In this document: piece after piece, positions 1-7,971 of the stretch
Numbering within the stretch: position 1 is the stretch's first letter
How the letters are laid out: each line of letters begins with the position of its first letter
Translations under genes and position numbers: made by a program
NCBI GenBank assembly: GCA_913057435.1
Contig: CAJXNY010000021.1
Coordinates: 1 to 64,000 of the forward strand
DNA length: 64,000 nt
Direction: 5' to 3'
From: an uncultured Oceanospirillaceae bacterium
GTDB lineage: Bacteria > Pseudomonadota > Gammaproteobacteria > Pseudomonadales > Balneatricaceae
The notes under the pieces: model-generated
Told to the model about the DNA's origin: nothing
The model's database searches: none
What the model saw: the letters and a program-made list of their open reading frames with translations, nothing else

Positions 1-48
1 ATGGTAGTGTGGGGCTTCCCCATGTGAGAGTAGGGCATCGCCAGGCAT
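1..48 (+). rRNA. rrf: 5S ribosomal RNA, 3' end (5' part outside window)
   Basis: The first 48 bases match the 3' third of a gammaproteobacterial 5S rRNA. They contain the GTAGTGTGGGG...CCCCATG helix, the GAGAGTAGGG segment and the GCCAGGCAT end. The gene starts before the window, so this is the tail of an rRNA operon. A strong terminator follows 15 bases later, so this 5S is probably the last gene of the operon. Confidence 0.93.
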
Positions 49-62
49 CTAATTACGAAAGA

Positions 63-93
63 CCCCGAGTGCTTAATTGCCTCGGGGTTTTTT
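63..93 (+). terminator. rRNA operon terminator
   Basis: A CCCCGAG / CTCGGGG stem (63-69 with 81-87) is followed by a run of six T. It is a classic intrinsic terminator directly behind the 5S rRNA. Confidence 0.92.
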
Positions 94-162
94 CGTTGTG
101 CGGAAAAAGCAGCACAGCGGACCGTCAGCAGGCTGGATCCTGCGAGGTGGCCTTATCACCAT

Positions 163-189
163 GTAGCAGCGCGCTCCGCGCGCGTCTGG
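163..189 (+). repeat. REP-like element, partial copy (GTAGCAGCGCGC family)
   Basis: This 27-base stretch differs by one base from 60549-60575, which lies between tkt and epd. Its core GCGCGCTCCGCGCGC can fold on itself. Only the left arm is present here; the matching right arm GCTGCTAC seen at 60603-60610 is missing. Two near-identical extragenic copies 60 kb apart mark a dispersed REP-type family. Confidence 0.7.
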
Positions 190-272
190 TCTGCCGTGTG
201 GGTATCTCAATATGTAGTGGTCTATGCCTTCACGGTGCAGATGCTGGTGATCAGCCTGGATGATGAGCGGGA

Positions 273-356
273 GGTAACACCGGCCATCTACCCGGTGTTA
301 CCTGAGTGTTACCCTTTACCCCATCCGGGCAGGTTTTTACCTCGGGGCTGGTAACA
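273..356 (+). promoter_or_regulatory. Candidate enhancer (CbrB-type sites) of sRNA copy A
   Basis: GGTAACACCGG (273-283) and CCGGTGTTACC (292-302) form a perfect 11-base inverted repeat with an 8-base spacer. A further TGTTAC lies at 307-312 and a GTAACA at 351-356. The cluster is 60-150 bases upstream of the -24/-12 element at 419-434, the usual distance for a sigma54 activator. TGTTAC/GTAACA inverted repeats are, as far as I recall, the sites of CbrB at Pseudomonas crcZ and crcY promoters. The same hexamers cluster upstream of copy B. CbrB as the binder is inference. Confidence 0.6.
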
Positions 357-418
357 GACTGGATATAAATCGAGCTTATTTATATTTATTTTCTTATAAA
401 ACAAGTAGTTATTAGTTC

Positions 419-434
419 TGGCATACTGAGTGCT
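419..434 (+). promoter_or_regulatory. Sigma54 (-24/-12) promoter of sRNA copy A
   Basis: TGGCAT-N5-GTGCT matches the sigma54 consensus TGGCAC-N5-TTGCW with the invariant GG and GC at the right distance. Transcription would start near 445. The -12 region also lies inside a perfect 18-base palindrome (430-447). No protein gene follows on the plus strand before 7972, so the promoter must serve a non-coding transcript. Confidence 0.68.
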
Positions 435-444
435 TTATATAAAG

Positions 445-640
445 CACAACAACGAAGAATACGTCATCCCTGACACTATTAATAAAAATAACAACAGGTA
501 GCGGGTGATCGACGAAGTACCTCGAAAAATAACAATAACGAGGTTTAGACGCTGATCGTTAACAGACTGTTGGTCATCCGGCAGGAACAATAAAAATAAA
601 GCCAGCCTGGTGATAGCCAGTCTGCTAACGATCAGCGTTC
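445..640 (+). ncRNA. Candidate CrcZ/CrcY-like A-rich small RNA, copy A
   Basis: The predicted transcript carries four A-rich blocks made largely of AAN triplets, the kind of sequence the Hfq distal face and Crc bind. They are at 446-462, 481-495 (AATAAAAATAACAAC), 525-538 and 586-600 (AACAATAAAAATAAA). The third sits exactly in the loop of a CCTCG/CGAGG hairpin (520-543). The fourth lies inside a long stem pairing 549-569 with 618-638 (one mismatch). There is no ORF worth calling. A diverged copy in inverted orientation at 25139-25339 keeps the promoter, the motif order and the terminal stem, which argues for selection. The function (Hfq/Crc decoy) is inferred from Pseudomonas CrcZ; the 3' end is uncertain because no U-tract follows the stem. 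Confidence 0.62.
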
Positions 641-762
641 TCTCCCTTCTTGCTTTACGTCTGCTCCACTATCCTATTTTTTACTATCACCGACTTCGCT
701 GATGATATCGTCAGTGTTGCCTGAGTCGTTTCTGTCTGGCTCACCGGCTACCCTTCAGATGT
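641..762. other. Intergenic, no gene recognised
   Basis: A pyrimidine-rich stretch follows the terminal stem of sRNA copy A and may contain its 3' end. Nothing else was recognised before the mmsA terminator. Confidence 0.5.
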
Positions 763-794
763 AAAAAAACCGGTACCACCAGGGTGATACCGGT
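763..794 (-). terminator. Terminator of mmsA
   Basis: Read on the minus strand, a 12-bp stem ACCGGTATCACC / GGTGGTACCGGT with a tiny loop is followed by seven T. It lies about 90 bases after the mmsA stop codon. Confidence 0.85.
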
Positions 795-885
795 TGGCAG
801 ATTTCTCAATCTGCCTAACCCCGACCAGAGGCTTCTCGCAAAGCCTCGTCAATCAGCCGGAAAACTCAACGGGTGAGTACTGTGC

Positions 886-2418
886 TCAGCTGGCGACGCA
901 GCTGCGCACGTTACTGTCTTTTTGTGCTGCCGGTGTGCTGTCTGCCGGGCGTGGGTTAACTACCCGGATAGTGGCAACTTTATTCTGAGTGAAGAACTCG
1001 ATACCGGCTTTACCCTGTACCTTGTTATTACCGACCAGCGAGTCTTTGATGCCGCCAAAAGGCATGTAGGGGTGTGGTGCACAGATGCCAACGTTGACGC
1101 CGACCATACCGACATCGGCTTCGTTGATGAACTTCTCAATGTAGTAGGCATTCTGGGTAAAGATGCAGGCGCCGTTGCCCATCGGGTGGTTTTTGATCAT
1201 CCGCAGCGCGCCGTCGATGCAGCCGGTTTTCATCACACTGAGTACTGGGCCGAAGATCTCCTCACGGGCAATCTGCATACAGGGGGTCACATCCGTGAAA
1301 ATGGTTGGGCCGACAAAGTAACCGTCTTTATTTTCTGCGGTAACCTCTGGCTGTCGGCCATCCAGCGCCAGTGTTGCCCCGCCCTGAATCCCAATATCGA
1401 TATAGTTTTCGATCCGTGCTTTGGCGTTGGCGGAGATCACTGGACCCATAAATACATCCGGGTTCATCGCATCTCCCACGGTGACATTCTTCGATGCCGC
1501 CAGCAGACGTTCGACAAACTCATCGTGAATTTCTGGTACACAGGCGATGTTGGACACGGCCAGGCAGCGCTGGCCTGCGCTGCCGTAGCCGGACATCAGC
1601 ACGTTTTCGATCAGCAGATCCATCGGTGCATCTTCCATCACCGCGAGGAAGTTTTTCGCGCCGCCGAGCAGCATGGTTTTCTTACCATTACGGCCACAGC
1701 CCTCAGCGATTGCTTTAGCGGTAGGCGTACTGCCGACCAGGCAGACTCCAGCAACATTGTCATCGTCATACCAGGCTTCAACCACCTCACGGTCACCATG
1801 GACGACGTTGACCACGCCATCAGGCAGACCGATATCGATCAGCAGCTGCATTACCTTCTGCATAAACAGCGGCGATTCGGTCGATGGCTTGTAAACGAAG
1901 GTGTTACCGGTGCCGATGGCAAACGGGATAAACCAGCCAAACACCAGTGCCGGGAAGTTGAACGGCGCAACACCACAGAACACACCTAAGGGTGCTTTGA
2001 TGATACGGCCACTAATCCCCTGGGCGATGCCCTGGATCGACTCACCCTGAATCAGCGCCGGAATGGTGCAAGCCATCTGGATAATCTCGATCACTCGCTG
2101 CACTTCACCCCGTGCTTCAGCGATATGCTTGGCCTGGTCGAGTGCGATTGCCTGAGCCAGCTCCTCTTTACGATTAACCATCTCAGCCTGCATGGCAAAG
2201 ATGAAATCCATCCGTTTCGGCAGCGGGGTTGCACTCCAGGCCGGGAATGTGTTGGCAGCCGCCGCGACAGCAGCTTTAGATACTGCAGCATCGCCCAGTG
2301 GCACCTCGCCGATAATGGCACCGGTGGATGGGTTATACAGTGGGGCTGACGGCAGCTGGCGCTGGCTGATCCATTCGCCGTTGATATGGTCCTGGATGGT
2401 GATGTGCTGATTGCTCAT
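886..2418 (-). CDS. mmsA: CoA-acylating methylmalonate-semialdehyde dehydrogenase
   Basis: A 510-residue aldehyde dehydrogenase of the MmsA/IolA type. The family converts methylmalonate or malonate semialdehyde plus CoA and NAD+ to propionyl-CoA or acetyl-CoA, in valine, beta-alanine and inositol breakdown in the cytosol. The Rossmann segment PFNFP is at about 152-156, the VGSTPTAK segment around 228-235, and the catalytic cysteine is C285 in GQRCLAVS. The length is near the family norm apart from a Ser/Ala-rich tail. The ATG at 2418 has an AGGA-like ribosome site. A palindrome at 2500-2515 and a MocR regulator gene immediately upstream suggest inducible control. No mmsB or omega-aminotransferase partner lies nearby. 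Confidence 0.93.
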   Translation of the reverse strand: MSNQHITIQDHINGEWISQRQLPSAPLYNPSTGAIIGEVPLGDAAVSKAAVAAAANTFPAWSATPLPKRMDFIFAMQAEMVNRKEELAQAIALDQAKHIAEARGEVQRVIEIIQMACTIPALIQGESIQGIAQGISGRIIKAPLGVFCGVAPFNFPALVFGWFIPFAIGTGNTFVYKPSTESPLFMQKVMQLLIDIGLPDGVVNVVHGDREVVEAWYDDDNVAGVCLVGSTPTAKAIAEGCGRNGKKTMLLGGAKNFLAVMEDAPMDLLIENVLMSGYGSAGQRCLAVSNIACVPEIHDEFVERLLAASKNVTVGDAMNPDVFMGPVISANAKARIENYIDIGIQGGATLALDGRQPEVTAENKDGYFVGPTIFTDVTPCMQIAREEIFGPVLSVMKTGCIDGALRMIKNHPMGNGACIFTQNAYYIEKFINEADVGMVGVNVGICAPHPYMPFGGIKDSLVGNNKVQGKAGIEFFTQNKVATIRVVNPRPADSTPAAQKDSNVRSCVAS

Positions 2419-2499
2419 GGTCTGAATCCTGTCGCGGTATGGGGGCCGGGTTATCTGTTGGATCCAGTGTAGGGGGCCTGTCCAGGCAAGCAGAGATCC

Positions 2500-2515
2500 A
2501 GTTCAGGGCTGAACT
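2500..2515. promoter_or_regulatory. Candidate MocR operator upstream of mmsA
   Basis: AGTTCAG-N2-CTGAACT is a perfect inverted repeat 82 bases upstream of the mmsA start and 130 bases past the end of the MocR gene. Reading toward mmsA, TGGATC-N5-TTGCC (about 2488-2503) overlaps it and weakly resembles a -24/-12 promoter. Binding by the neighbouring MocR protein is inference. Confidence 0.45.
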
Positions 2516-2644
2516 TTGACCAACTGATACCCTGCTTTAGAGTGAGTGGTCGTTCAGCTTCAGCTGTGGATAAACTGACCGGGCAGGTTATCCACATGGA
2601 AAATTAAGGTACGCCTATCATCTTTCGAAAGGGGTGTGGGTAAC

Positions 2645-4105
2645 TCACCAGCGGGCATAGCTGTGGACAAGTTCTGCCAGCTGGGCGATACCACTGTCGA
2701 TGCGGTCAGAAGGAACGGAGCTGTAACCCAGCTTGAAACAGTTGCGCGGCGCTTGTTGGCAGTAATAGATCTCGCCGGGTTCGATCAGAATACTCTGGGC
2801 GCGGGCCTTGTCGGCCAGTACTCGACTGTCGAGATGGCGAGGGCCTTCGACCCAGTAAGATGAGCCGCCGAAGGTGGGGGGGTTGGTACTGTCCGGTAAG
2901 TATTTGTGCAAAGCGTCCTGCATCAGTTGCCAGCGCTCTTTGTAGATCAGCGCCTGCTTGTTGACCAGCTGATCGAAGTAACCGCGGGCGATAAACAGCG
3001 CCACCGTACGCTGGTTGTTCATGGGTGCATGGCGCAGCATTAGCCGACGCATGGCGTGGGCTTCACGGATCAGGGTTTCATCGGCGACCATATAGCCCAG
3101 TCGCAAACCCGGTGCCAGGGTTTTGGAGAAGCTGCCGACGTAAACCACCCGGCCAGCGTTGTCGATGCTTTTCAATGCAGGGCAGGGGGTGCCGGTGAAA
3201 TTACTTTCTGCTTCGTAATCATCCTCGATGATCAGGAAGTCGTCTTCGGCGGCGCGCGCCAGCAGCTGCTTACGCCGTGCCAGCGACATGGTCACCGTGG
3301 TTGGGAACTGATGGCTGGGTGTGACATAGACACAGTCCACCCCGGTCAGACGCTCGTCGACAATCAGCCCTTCGCTATCCAGTGGAACAGGAATAACTTC
3401 GGCCGGGCGCATGGCGGCGATATTACGCACATCAACATAGTTTGGGTCTTCAATAGCAAAGCGGCCACCGGGGCGTAGCACCAGCTGGGTGGTCAGCGAA
3501 ATCGCATGCTGAGCCCCGCAGGTGATCAGGATCTGTTCCGGGCGGGCCCAGATACCCCGGCGGGGCAGGATATGGGTCTGGATATGTTCGATCAGCATGG
3601 GGTCGTCCAGCAGCTGGTCACTGGCCCAGTTACCCACCGCCGCTTCACTGACGGAATCCCGGCAGCACTCGCGCCATTGCTGGATCGGAAAACTCTGTGG
3701 ATCAAACTGGCCATACACAAAGGGCCAGGTGTAGCGCTGCCAGTGACGCTGTTTGACGATATTACGTTGCTCGCTGGGCCGTACTGGCAGGAAGCGGTCC
3801 CAGTTAACCTGGTCATCGCTGGGGTTGGTGCAGGGCTCGGGTAATGGTTGCCGGCGGTATTCAGGGTTCACGTAATAACCACTGCGTTCACGCGAGACAA
3901 TCACCCCGTCGCCGAGCAGACGTTCGTAGACGCGGATAACGGTATTACGGGAGACACTGAGTCGGCTGGCCAGTTTACGGCTGGAAGGTAGCGGCATCTC
4001 CAGCGGGATGATGCCGTTCATAATGGCGCTGCTGAGCTGGGAATGGATCTGCTGCTGCAGGCTCTGGCCACAGTCGGGCTCGAGATGGAAAAGTGGAAAC
4101 GGCAT
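2645..4105 (-). CDS. MocR-type GntR-family regulator with aminotransferase-like domain
   Basis: A 486-residue fusion of an N-terminal GntR winged helix-turn-helix (about 10-80, with PSSRKLASRLSVSRNTV) to a fold-type I aminotransferase domain (about 120-480). The PLP lysine is K328 in SFSKTLAPG and the PLP-contacting aspartates lie around 294-296 in EDDYEAE. MocR proteins use PLP adducts as effector signals and usually do not transaminate. I chose the ATG at 4105, with a GAGG site 4 bases before it, over the longer frame starting at 4216. It lies between mmsA and an orphan TRAP binding protein on the same strand, so control of semialdehyde or amino-acid catabolism is likely. The exact effector cannot be read from the sequence. 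Confidence 0.88.
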   Translation of the reverse strand: MPFPLFHLEPDCGQSLQQQIHSQLSSAIMNGIIPLEMPLPSSRKLASRLSVSRNTVIRVYERLLGDGVIVSRERSGYYVNPEYRRQPLPEPCTNPSDDQVNWDRFLPVRPSEQRNIVKQRHWQRYTWPFVYGQFDPQSFPIQQWRECCRDSVSEAAVGNWASDQLLDDPMLIEHIQTHILPRRGIWARPEQILITCGAQHAISLTTQLVLRPGGRFAIEDPNYVDVRNIAAMRPAEVIPVPLDSEGLIVDERLTGVDCVYVTPSHQFPTTVTMSLARRKQLLARAAEDDFLIIEDDYEAESNFTGTPCPALKSIDNAGRVVYVGSFSKTLAPGLRLGYMVADETLIREAHAMRRLMLRHAPMNNQRTVALFIARGYFDQLVNKQALIYKERWQLMQDALHKYLPDSTNPPTFGGSSYWVEGPRHLDSRVLADKARAQSILIEPGEIYYCQQAPRNCFKLGYSSVPSDRIDSGIAQLAELVHSYARW

Positions 4106-4190
4106 GGTAACCTCAGTTCCTAAGGTGGCAGGACAGGGTAACAAAAAGCCCGGCACAGGGCCGGGCGCAGGGTGTCCGATCACGCAGGGT

Positions 4191-5192
4191 TTATACTTCT
4201 TTGCGACCCAGTGCACGCAGAATGGTGTTCAGCTTCTCTTTACCACCAATGCTTTCATAATGCTTCGGCCAGACTTTATCGACCGCTCGCTTGGCCCAGA
4301 GGTCTTCATCGGCCGGGGTGCTGATCTCCATGCCATGCTTGTTCACCAGCTCGTCGCGGATGGCTGTTTCTTTGTCATTCAGCCATTGCACGCTGTAAGC
4401 GGTGGCTTCTTTACCCGCAGCAGTCAGTATTGTCTGCATCTCCGGGCTTTGCTCCTGGTAGAGAGCTTCAGACATTACCAGCGGTTCCAGCAGGAAGAAG
4501 TAATGCAGGTCGGTGATGTACTTCTGTACCTCATGGAACTTCATTGCATAGATGGTGGTGTATGGCGTGTCCTGGCCATCGACGACCTGCTGCTGCAGGG
4601 CGGTGAATGTTTCCGACCAGGCCATCGGCGTCGGGTTAATACCCCAGGACTTGTAGGTATCGATCATGATTTCGTTTTTCGGTACGCGGACCACCACGCC
4701 CTTCAGATCATCAATATTGTTGATCGCTTTTTTGGAGTTACTCAGAACCCGAAAGCCGGTAAAAGTCCAGCCCAGGATACGGGCGCCAGCATCACGTACG
4801 GTGTTTTTTACCAGCTCGTCGCCGATGGGGCCATTAACAATCGTTTTGGCTTCATCAACGGTTTTGATCAGGTAGGGCATCGACAGTGCGCCCAGCGATG
4901 GAGAAAACGGAGTCAGGTTGTTACTGGCCAGGATGGAGAAATCCAGGGTGCCGATGGATATGTCGTTCACTGTATCCTGCTCAGAACCCAGCTGGCCGTT
5001 CAGGAACAGGTGCATCTTGTGCTTGCCGCCGGTCTTTTCGGTCACGATCTCGGCAAATTTAAGCCCCAGCGCTTCCTGAGCACTGCCGCCGCCATCGCCC
5101 ACGGCGACTTTCCAGTTCGCGCCCCATGCGGTCGCGCCAAGCATCATGGAAGCCAGAGTCACTGCTTTGAAAATTTTATTCTTATATTTCAT
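4191..5192 (-). CDS. Orphan TRAP transporter solute-binding protein (DctP family)
   Basis: A periplasmic DctP/DctP7-family binding protein of 333 residues. Residues 1-24 form a signal peptide cut near WGA/NWK. The typical TRAP core follows, with FRVLSNSKKAINNIDDLKG and the PMAWSETFTALQQQVVDGQDTP segment that holds the conserved substrate-contacting region. Two ATGs overlap at 5195 and 5192; 5192 has better spacing to the AGGTG site. The upstream part of the open frame (to 5282) is not signal-like and was dropped. No DctQ or DctM membrane subunits are adjacent, so it either uses a distant pair or works in sensing. Codons 2-8 are A-rich, resembling an Hfq/Crc site. The ligand is unknown. Confidence 0.88.
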   Translation of the reverse strand: MKYKNKIFKAVTLASMMLGATAWGANWKVAVGDGGGSAQEALGLKFAEIVTEKTGGKHKMHLFLNGQLGSEQDTVNDISIGTLDFSILASNNLTPFSPSLGALSMPYLIKTVDEAKTIVNGPIGDELVKNTVRDAGARILGWTFTGFRVLSNSKKAINNIDDLKGVVVRVPKNEIMIDTYKSWGINPTPMAWSETFTALQQQVVDGQDTPYTTIYAMKFHEVQKYITDLHYFFLLEPLVMSEALYQEQSPEMQTILTAAGKEATAYSVQWLNDKETAIRDELVNKHGMEISTPADEDLWAKRAVDKVWPKHYESIGGKEKLNTILRALGRKEV

Positions 5193-5438
5193 CATTGCAC
5201 CTGAATATGTCTGGTTTGTGCGAATACGTGTGTTCGCTGAATTGCCAGGCGGGGCGTCGCTCCCTTGCCTGCTGCAAAACAAAGGTCCGTTGTTGAACCC
5301 GTCACCTGAGTGTACCGCTTGCAGCGGTCATGACGTCAAGCGCAGGTTAAGACCAAAGTATGGCCTGAAAGGATCCAGTTAGTTGCTGGAAAGGGTACCA
5401 GTTTGCGGGAAATTTGGTGATTGTGGATGGGGGGATAA
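5193..5438. other. Leader region of the orphan TRAP gene
   Basis: No gene is seen. On the minus strand there is a small GC-rich hairpin around CCGCTGCAAGCGG (about 5317-5329). No promoter could be assigned with confidence. Confidence 0.4.
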
Positions 5439-5465
5439 CGCTGTCAGGCGGTGCCCCTGACAGCG
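5439..5465 (-). terminator. Hairpin after hemJ, weak terminator candidate
   Basis: CGCTGTCAGG (5439-5448) pairs with CCTGACAGCG (5456-5465) just after the hemJ stop. There is no proper U-tract, so it may instead protect the 3' end or need Rho. Confidence 0.45.
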
Positions 5466-5476
5466 CTGAGGCTGGC

Positions 5477-5890
5477 TCAGAACGGTTTTACGACCACAAA
5501 AATCAGGATCGGAATAAAAATCAGTAAAGGTAACTCATTGAACAGGCGGAAGTATTTCCCGCTTCGGTCCAGCGTGCCAGCACGCAGTTTTTTCAGGTAG
5601 GCCAGGCACCAGTGGTGGTAGCCGATCAGCAGAACCACGAAGGCCAGCTTGGCATGGAGCCAGCCACCGCTGAAGCCATAGCCCAGCCAGAGCCATAGAC
5701 CCAGGGCGAGGGTGAAGACCATCATAATGGTCATAAAGCTGTACAGCTTACCGGCCATTATTTCCAGCCGGGCGACATCCTGACCGGCCTCGCGGCCCTC
5801 AACAAAGTGCACAAAAATACGGGGCAGATAGAAAATGCCCGCCATCCAGCTGGTCATCGCCAGAATATGAAACGTTTTAATCCACAACAT
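5477..5890 (-). CDS. hemJ: Protoporphyrinogen IX oxidase HemJ
   Basis: A 137-residue integral membrane protein matching HemJ (UPF0093), which oxidises protoporphyrinogen IX to protoporphyrin IX in haem synthesis. The N-terminus MLWIKTFHILAMTSW with the conserved histidine H8, the following WMAGIFYLPR segment and about four membrane helices are typical. The length matches the family. It is the last gene of an apparent MFS-FAH-hemJ run on the minus strand, 50 bases behind the FAH gene. Confidence 0.88.
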   Translation of the reverse strand: MLWIKTFHILAMTSWMAGIFYLPRIFVHFVEGREAGQDVARLEIMAGKLYSFMTIMMVFTLALGLWLWLGYGFSGGWLHAKLAFVVLLIGYHHWCLAYLKKLRAGTLDRSGKYFRLFNELPLLIFIPILIFVVVKPF

Positions 5891-5940
5891 GCTGTGTTCT
5901 CCCTGAAGTGATCGGTTGCTTAACTCTGGTGGTTACTGGT

Positions 5941-6600
5941 TTAGCAGGCGCGTGTTTCCACTCGCAGCTGGTCCGCCAGCTCGACTACAAGCTGGTCATC
6001 CGGGCGTACCGGACCGACGCCTGCTGGCGTGCCTGTCAGCACCACATCACCGGGGTTGAGGGTGAAAAAACGGGAGGCGTAGCTCAGCAATTCCAGCACT
6101 GAGGTCAACATCTGGCTGCTGTTACCGTCCTGACGCCGTTCGCCGTTCACCTGCAGGCGGATCTGGCAATCGGTCAGGTTGATGGTATCAGGGCTGACAA
6201 AGCTGGACAGCGGGCAGGCACCGTCAAAACTCTTGGCTTTTTCCCACGGCTGACCGGCTTTTTTCAGCGCATCCTGCAGATCACGCAGGGTCAGGTCCAG
6301 CCCCAGTCCAACCCCGGCGATTGCCTCGGCGGCCTGGGCTTCATCGGCACAGGTCAGTGGCTGGCCGATCAGAATGGCCAGCTCCGTTTCGAAATGTACT
6401 TCGCCCAGGTCACGGGGTATCCGGAACGGCTCAGCCATGTTGACCACCGCACTGGCCGGTTTAATAAACAGCAGCGGGGTGGTCGGAATTGGATTGTTCA
6501 GTTCGGCGGCGTGGGCAGCGTAATTACGCCCAATACAGACCACTTTACCTAATGGCCAGTCAACGGTACGACCATCGTCAAACTGATGTTGATATGCCAT
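5941..6600 (-). CDS. Fumarylacetoacetate hydrolase (FAH) family protein
   Basis: A 219-residue FAH-fold hydrolase resembling YcgM-type acylpyruvases. The core GKVVCIGRNYAAHAAEL, the metal-binding acidic segment HFETELAILIG and the LTGTPAGVGPV loop are all present. These enzymes cleave or decarboxylate beta-diketo acids in the cytosol with Mg2+ or Mn2+. The ATG at 6600 follows an AGGAG site. It lies 28 bases behind the MFS gene, so they are probably cotranscribed. The substrate cannot be fixed from sequence. Confidence 0.85.
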   Translation of the reverse strand: MAYQHQFDDGRTVDWPLGKVVCIGRNYAAHAAELNNPIPTTPLLFIKPASAVVNMAEPFRIPRDLGEVHFETELAILIGQPLTCADEAQAAEAIAGVGLGLDLTLRDLQDALKKAGQPWEKAKSFDGACPLSSFVSPDTINLTDCQIRLQVNGERRQDGNSSQMLTSVLELLSYASRFFTLNPGDVVLTGTPAGVGPVRPDDQLVVELADQLRVETRAC

Positions 6601-6628
6601 GGCAGGCTCCTTGTTACTCGGTGGCAGG

Positions 6629-7852
6629 TTAGAGATTACTGGCGGGCATGGTAGCAGATCCCGCCGCTAGCCGTGGCCTGCGTTGCTGCTGATAGAGCCA
6701 GCCGCTTAGCGCCAGGGTCAGGCTGAGCACCAGTAACGAACCGCCAATCACCCCGGTCCAGCCTGCCCATTGCCAGAAAGGATCAAGATAGAAACCACCG
6801 CTGCTGGCACCCAGGTAATAGAACACCAGATACAGTGAACTGGCGCTGGCACGGGCTTCAGTGGCCTGCTGGCTGACCCAGCTGCTGGCGCTGGAATGGG
6901 CGATAAAGAAGCCAAACGCGTTGATCAGAAAGCCAGTAATGATCGCTGGCAGTGAGCCGATCAGAGTGACCAGCGAGCCCAGCATCAGCAGTACGATGCC
7001 GCAGGCCATCACTACTGGTAAGGGCAGCCGGTTAGCGATCTGACCACAGCAGGCCGAGCCGAAGGTGCCACTCAGGTAGGTCAGAAAGAGCAGCCCGAGC
7101 AGGCTGGTGGGCAGGTTATACGGCGCGTCGGCCAGCATAAAGGTGGCGTAACTGTACTGGTTGATGAAGATAAAGAAATTGAAACCGCCGATCAGGCAGG
7201 CCGCCAGCAGTAACGGATTGCCCAGATGGCCTAGCAGGGCTGCTGCCATCTGTCGGGGCCGGGCGGGACGCGCTGTAAACTGCCGTGAAGGCGGCAGTAA
7301 CAGTGTGAAGATCAGCAGGCCGACCAGACTGACGATAAAAGTCACCTCAAACGCGGCACTCCAGCCCAGCTGTTCACCGGCAAAGCCCCCAATCAGCCGC
7401 CCGCTGATACCGCCCAGACTGTTACCGGCGATATACAGACCTACGGCACTGTTCAGGGCTTTCTGGCTGAACTCATCGCCCATATAGGCGATGGCAACGG
7501 CTGGCAGGCCACCGAGCAAAAAGCCTTGCAACGCGCGCAGCGCCAGCAGCTGGCCAAAGTTCTCCACTTGCGACAGCGCTGCAGTACAGGCGATGGCACC
7601 GGTCAGGGTCAGAATCATGATCGCCCGACGGCCCAGTACATCGGACAGTGGGCCATAGATCAGTAACGACAAGCCCAGCGTCAGCGTTGCCAGGGTGAAG
7701 GTCAGCCCGGCCTGCAAGGCACTGAGCTCAAAGTGCTGGGCCAGCATCGGCAGCAGTGGCTGGGTGATATAGACATTGGCAAACACCGTGAAGGAACCCA
7801 CACACAGGGCCAGAGTCGCGCGCCAGAAAGCTGCGCTGCCGGTTTCAATCAT
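6629..7852 (-). CDS. MFS transporter, YnfM-like
   Basis: A 407-residue major facilitator protein with twelve predicted membrane helices. The helix 2-3 loop GPLSDVLGRRAIM matches the MFS signature. The sequence and the divergent LysR neighbour resemble the E. coli ynfM/ynfL pair of the arabinose-efflux-like drug/H+ antiporter group. The short C-terminal tail is basic and then Ala/Ser-rich. The substrate is unknown. Expression is probably set by the LysR gene at 7972, which shares the 119-base promoter region. Confidence 0.85.
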   Translation of the reverse strand: MIETGSAAFWRATLALCVGSFTVFANVYITQPLLPMLAQHFELSALQAGLTFTLATLTLGLSLLIYGPLSDVLGRRAIMILTLTGAIACTAALSQVENFGQLLALRALQGFLLGGLPAVAIAYMGDEFSQKALNSAVGLYIAGNSLGGISGRLIGGFAGEQLGWSAAFEVTFIVSLVGLLIFTLLLPPSRQFTARPARPRQMAAALLGHLGNPLLLAACLIGGFNFFIFINQYSYATFMLADAPYNLPTSLLGLLFLTYLSGTFGSACCGQIANRLPLPVVMACGIVLLMLGSLVTLIGSLPAIITGFLINAFGFFIAHSSASSWVSQQATEARASASSLYLVFYYLGASSGGFYLDPFWQWAGWTGVIGGSLLVLSLTLALSGWLYQQQRRPRLAAGSATMPASNL

Positions 7853-7931
7853 GATCTGCTACCTGGTGGGGTGAATAAAAACAGTAGCGCTGAGTTTAGG
7901 CCAGGCGTAATAATCAGAGAAATATATAGCT

Positions 7932-7948
7932 GTTATCAGTTCGATAAC
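7932..7948. promoter_or_regulatory. LysR-type operator in the MFS/LysR divergent promoter
   Basis: GTTATC-N5-GATAAC is a perfect inverted repeat midway between the divergent MFS and LysR genes, 24 bases before the LysR start. It fits the T-N11-A pattern of LysR-family sites. Autoregulation plus MFS control is the likely role. Confidence 0.55.
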
Positions 7949-7971
7949 GTTTGCTTATCCACAAGGTTGAT

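Noticed and set aside
163-263. Small plus-strand open frame (9-263) over the 5S rRNA terminator.
   Set aside because: It begins inside the rRNA and reads through the terminator and a REP element; it has no coding character.
922-1989. 355-codon plus-strand open frame.
   Set aside because: It is antisense to mmsA and has no domain match.
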